From Candidatus Collierbacteria bacterium (GTDB taxonomy: Bacteria > Patescibacteriota > Microgenomatia > UBA1400 > MFAQ01), in NCBI GenBank assembly GCA_903886255.1, contig CAISLM010000078.1, forward strand, positions 1-41,205: a stretch of DNA of 41,205 bases, given 5' to 3'. Position numbers and translations under genes: made by a program. How positions within the stretch are numbered: position 1 is the stretch's first letter; every line of letters starts with the position of its first letter. Shown in pieces: positions 40,736-41,205 of this stretch. The notes under the pieces are model-generated. The model did no database searches. It was not told the origin of the DNA and was given only the letters and a program-made list of their open reading frames with translations.

Positions 40736-40978
40736 CTATTTTGCCAAAAACCAAACCAATCCGGACCGCAAGACTTCGACCTGATTCCAATAAGGTTGAA
40801 CGCATTGATTGTAGCTTGCGACAGTTGTTGTCATATTTATACAGCGATTTTGAAAATCTCCTTTAACCAAATTTGACTCCTGAAATTTTAGCATTACGAA
40901 CAACATCGCCTCTGTTGCAATCAGTAAAACAAAAATCAACTTCAGATAGTAGATGAATTTAATTTTATTTACCTTCAT
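40736..40978 (-). CDS. anchored small Cys-containing protein 2
   Basis: This 80-aa protein begins at MKVNKIKFIYYLKLIF; a start 12 bases earlier is possible, but a TACAAT box on the minus strand overlaps it. One membrane helix, then a tail with two Cys (FQNRCINMTTTVASYNQCV). The C..(Thr)..Y..C spacing recalls the protein at 32954-33229. Function unknown. Confidence 0.5.
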   Translation of the reverse strand: MKVNKIKFIYYLKLIFVLLIATEAMLFVMLKFQESNLVKGDFQNRCINMTTTVASYNQCVQPYWNQVEVLRSGLVWFLAK

Positions 40979-41032
40979 ATCACCCATCATTGTAACAGTT
41001 CCCTTGTCTTGATTTTCTCACTCCTCAGTTCT

Positions 41033-41205
41033 TCAGCTTACAGCTTTCTTTACCAAAGCAGCAATCTTCGATTCTTCAGCCGGGGTTAATTTTTTCACCG
41101 CGTACGCAACTGGCCAGAATGATCCATCGTCAAGCTTTGCCGAATCATTAAAACCGAGAGTCGAGTACCTTGCCTTGAACTTTCCTGCATTCTGGAAAAA
41201 ACAGA
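41033..41205 (-). CDS. DUF1801/YdhG-like protein, C-terminal fragment
   Basis: The minus-strand frame is open from the window end to TGA at 41033-41035, so only the C-terminal ~56 residues are present. They read [19 protein letters not shown], then [21 protein letters not shown] and ALVKKAVS. That is the C-terminal pattern of DUF1801 proteins (LDdG..WP..fA.k.lt..eE..i..Lv.kAvs). These are small cytoplasmic proteins of unclear function, sometimes annotated as iron chaperones. The start lies outside the window. Confidence 0.7.
   Translation of the reverse strand, partial: CFFQNAGKFKARYSTLGFNDSAKLDDGSFWPVAYAVKKLTPAEESKIAALVKKAVS

Noticed and set aside
40979..41032. Possible additional small gene between the 80-aa protein and the DUF1801-like fragment
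   Set aside because: Only about 50 bp, containing the likely promoter of the former; no open frame of interest.

Overview
The window looks like a chromosomal segment from an ultra-compact, AT-leaning bacterium of the Candidate Phyla Radiation / Patescibacteria, perhaps a Microgenomates-like lineage. This is an inference. It rests on very short intergenic gaps, many one- or two-helix membrane proteins, a small-protein repertoire familiar from CPR bins, and a -10 box placed 6-9 nt before the start codon of many genes (leaderless transcription). There is no rRNA, tRNA or other marker gene to fix the taxonomy. I recognise no tRNA, rRNA, insertion sequence or CRISPR array.

Left part (1-7.2 kb), envelope and stress genes: the end of an L,D-transpeptidase, a Crp/Fnr-type regulator, a patatin-like lipase, undecaprenyl-diphosphatase (UppP), several tiny membrane proteins, an AONS/KBL-type PLP enzyme, a VTT-domain membrane protein, an alpha/beta hydrolase that lacks its nucleophile, a bacteriohemerythrin, and an Hsp20 controlled by a CIRCE operator. 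From 11.2 kb leftwards runs a tatC-tatA transcription unit that also carries an 892-residue coiled-coil/SH3b surface protein, a PrsW-like protease and a solitary Rieske protein.

Middle (11.3-18 kb), a surface or tail-like module: two small beta-rich proteins and a 1548-residue Gly/Thr/Ser-rich repeat protein resembling phage tail fibres or adhesins face two membrane proteins (SH3b, and a phage-like C-terminal domain). At 18.0-19.6 kb an S51 peptidase and a GNAT acetyltransferase lie behind a structured leader. That leader holds a 27-codon ORF and a textbook terminator/antiterminator pair.

The centrepiece (19.6-32.3 kb) is a Ter (tellurite/stress) system: TerD, an unrecognised 570-aa protein, TelA, a TerF-like vWA protein, a second TerD, three paralogous phosphoribosyltransferases with a HAD phosphatase, and a P2-type Ca2+ ATPase. 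The metal-linked genes (two terD, telA, terF, ATPase) are conspicuously GC-rich single-gene units, each with a consensus promoter, a Shine-Dalgarno site and a strong intrinsic terminator. The metabolite genes (PRTases, HAD) and the 570-aa gene are AT-rich and have no Shine-Dalgarno. Three of the metal-linked genes (terD1, terF, ATPase) share a leader-RNA hairpin architecture with alternative pairing downstream. I do not recognise it as a known riboswitch, and it is the best candidate here for something undescribed. The likely logic is metal/Ca2+ sensing and transport at the membrane combined with production of a nucleotide- or nucleoside-like metabolite.

Right part (32.3-41.2 kb): a half-size EamA transporter, an extracytoplasmic molybdopterin-type domain paired with a Lipoprotein_15 repeat protein, an MFS transporter, small anchored proteins, two sulfatase-fold enzymes without the formylglycine motif (one translationally coupled to a 53-aa conserved small protein), and a DUF1801-like gene cut by the window end.
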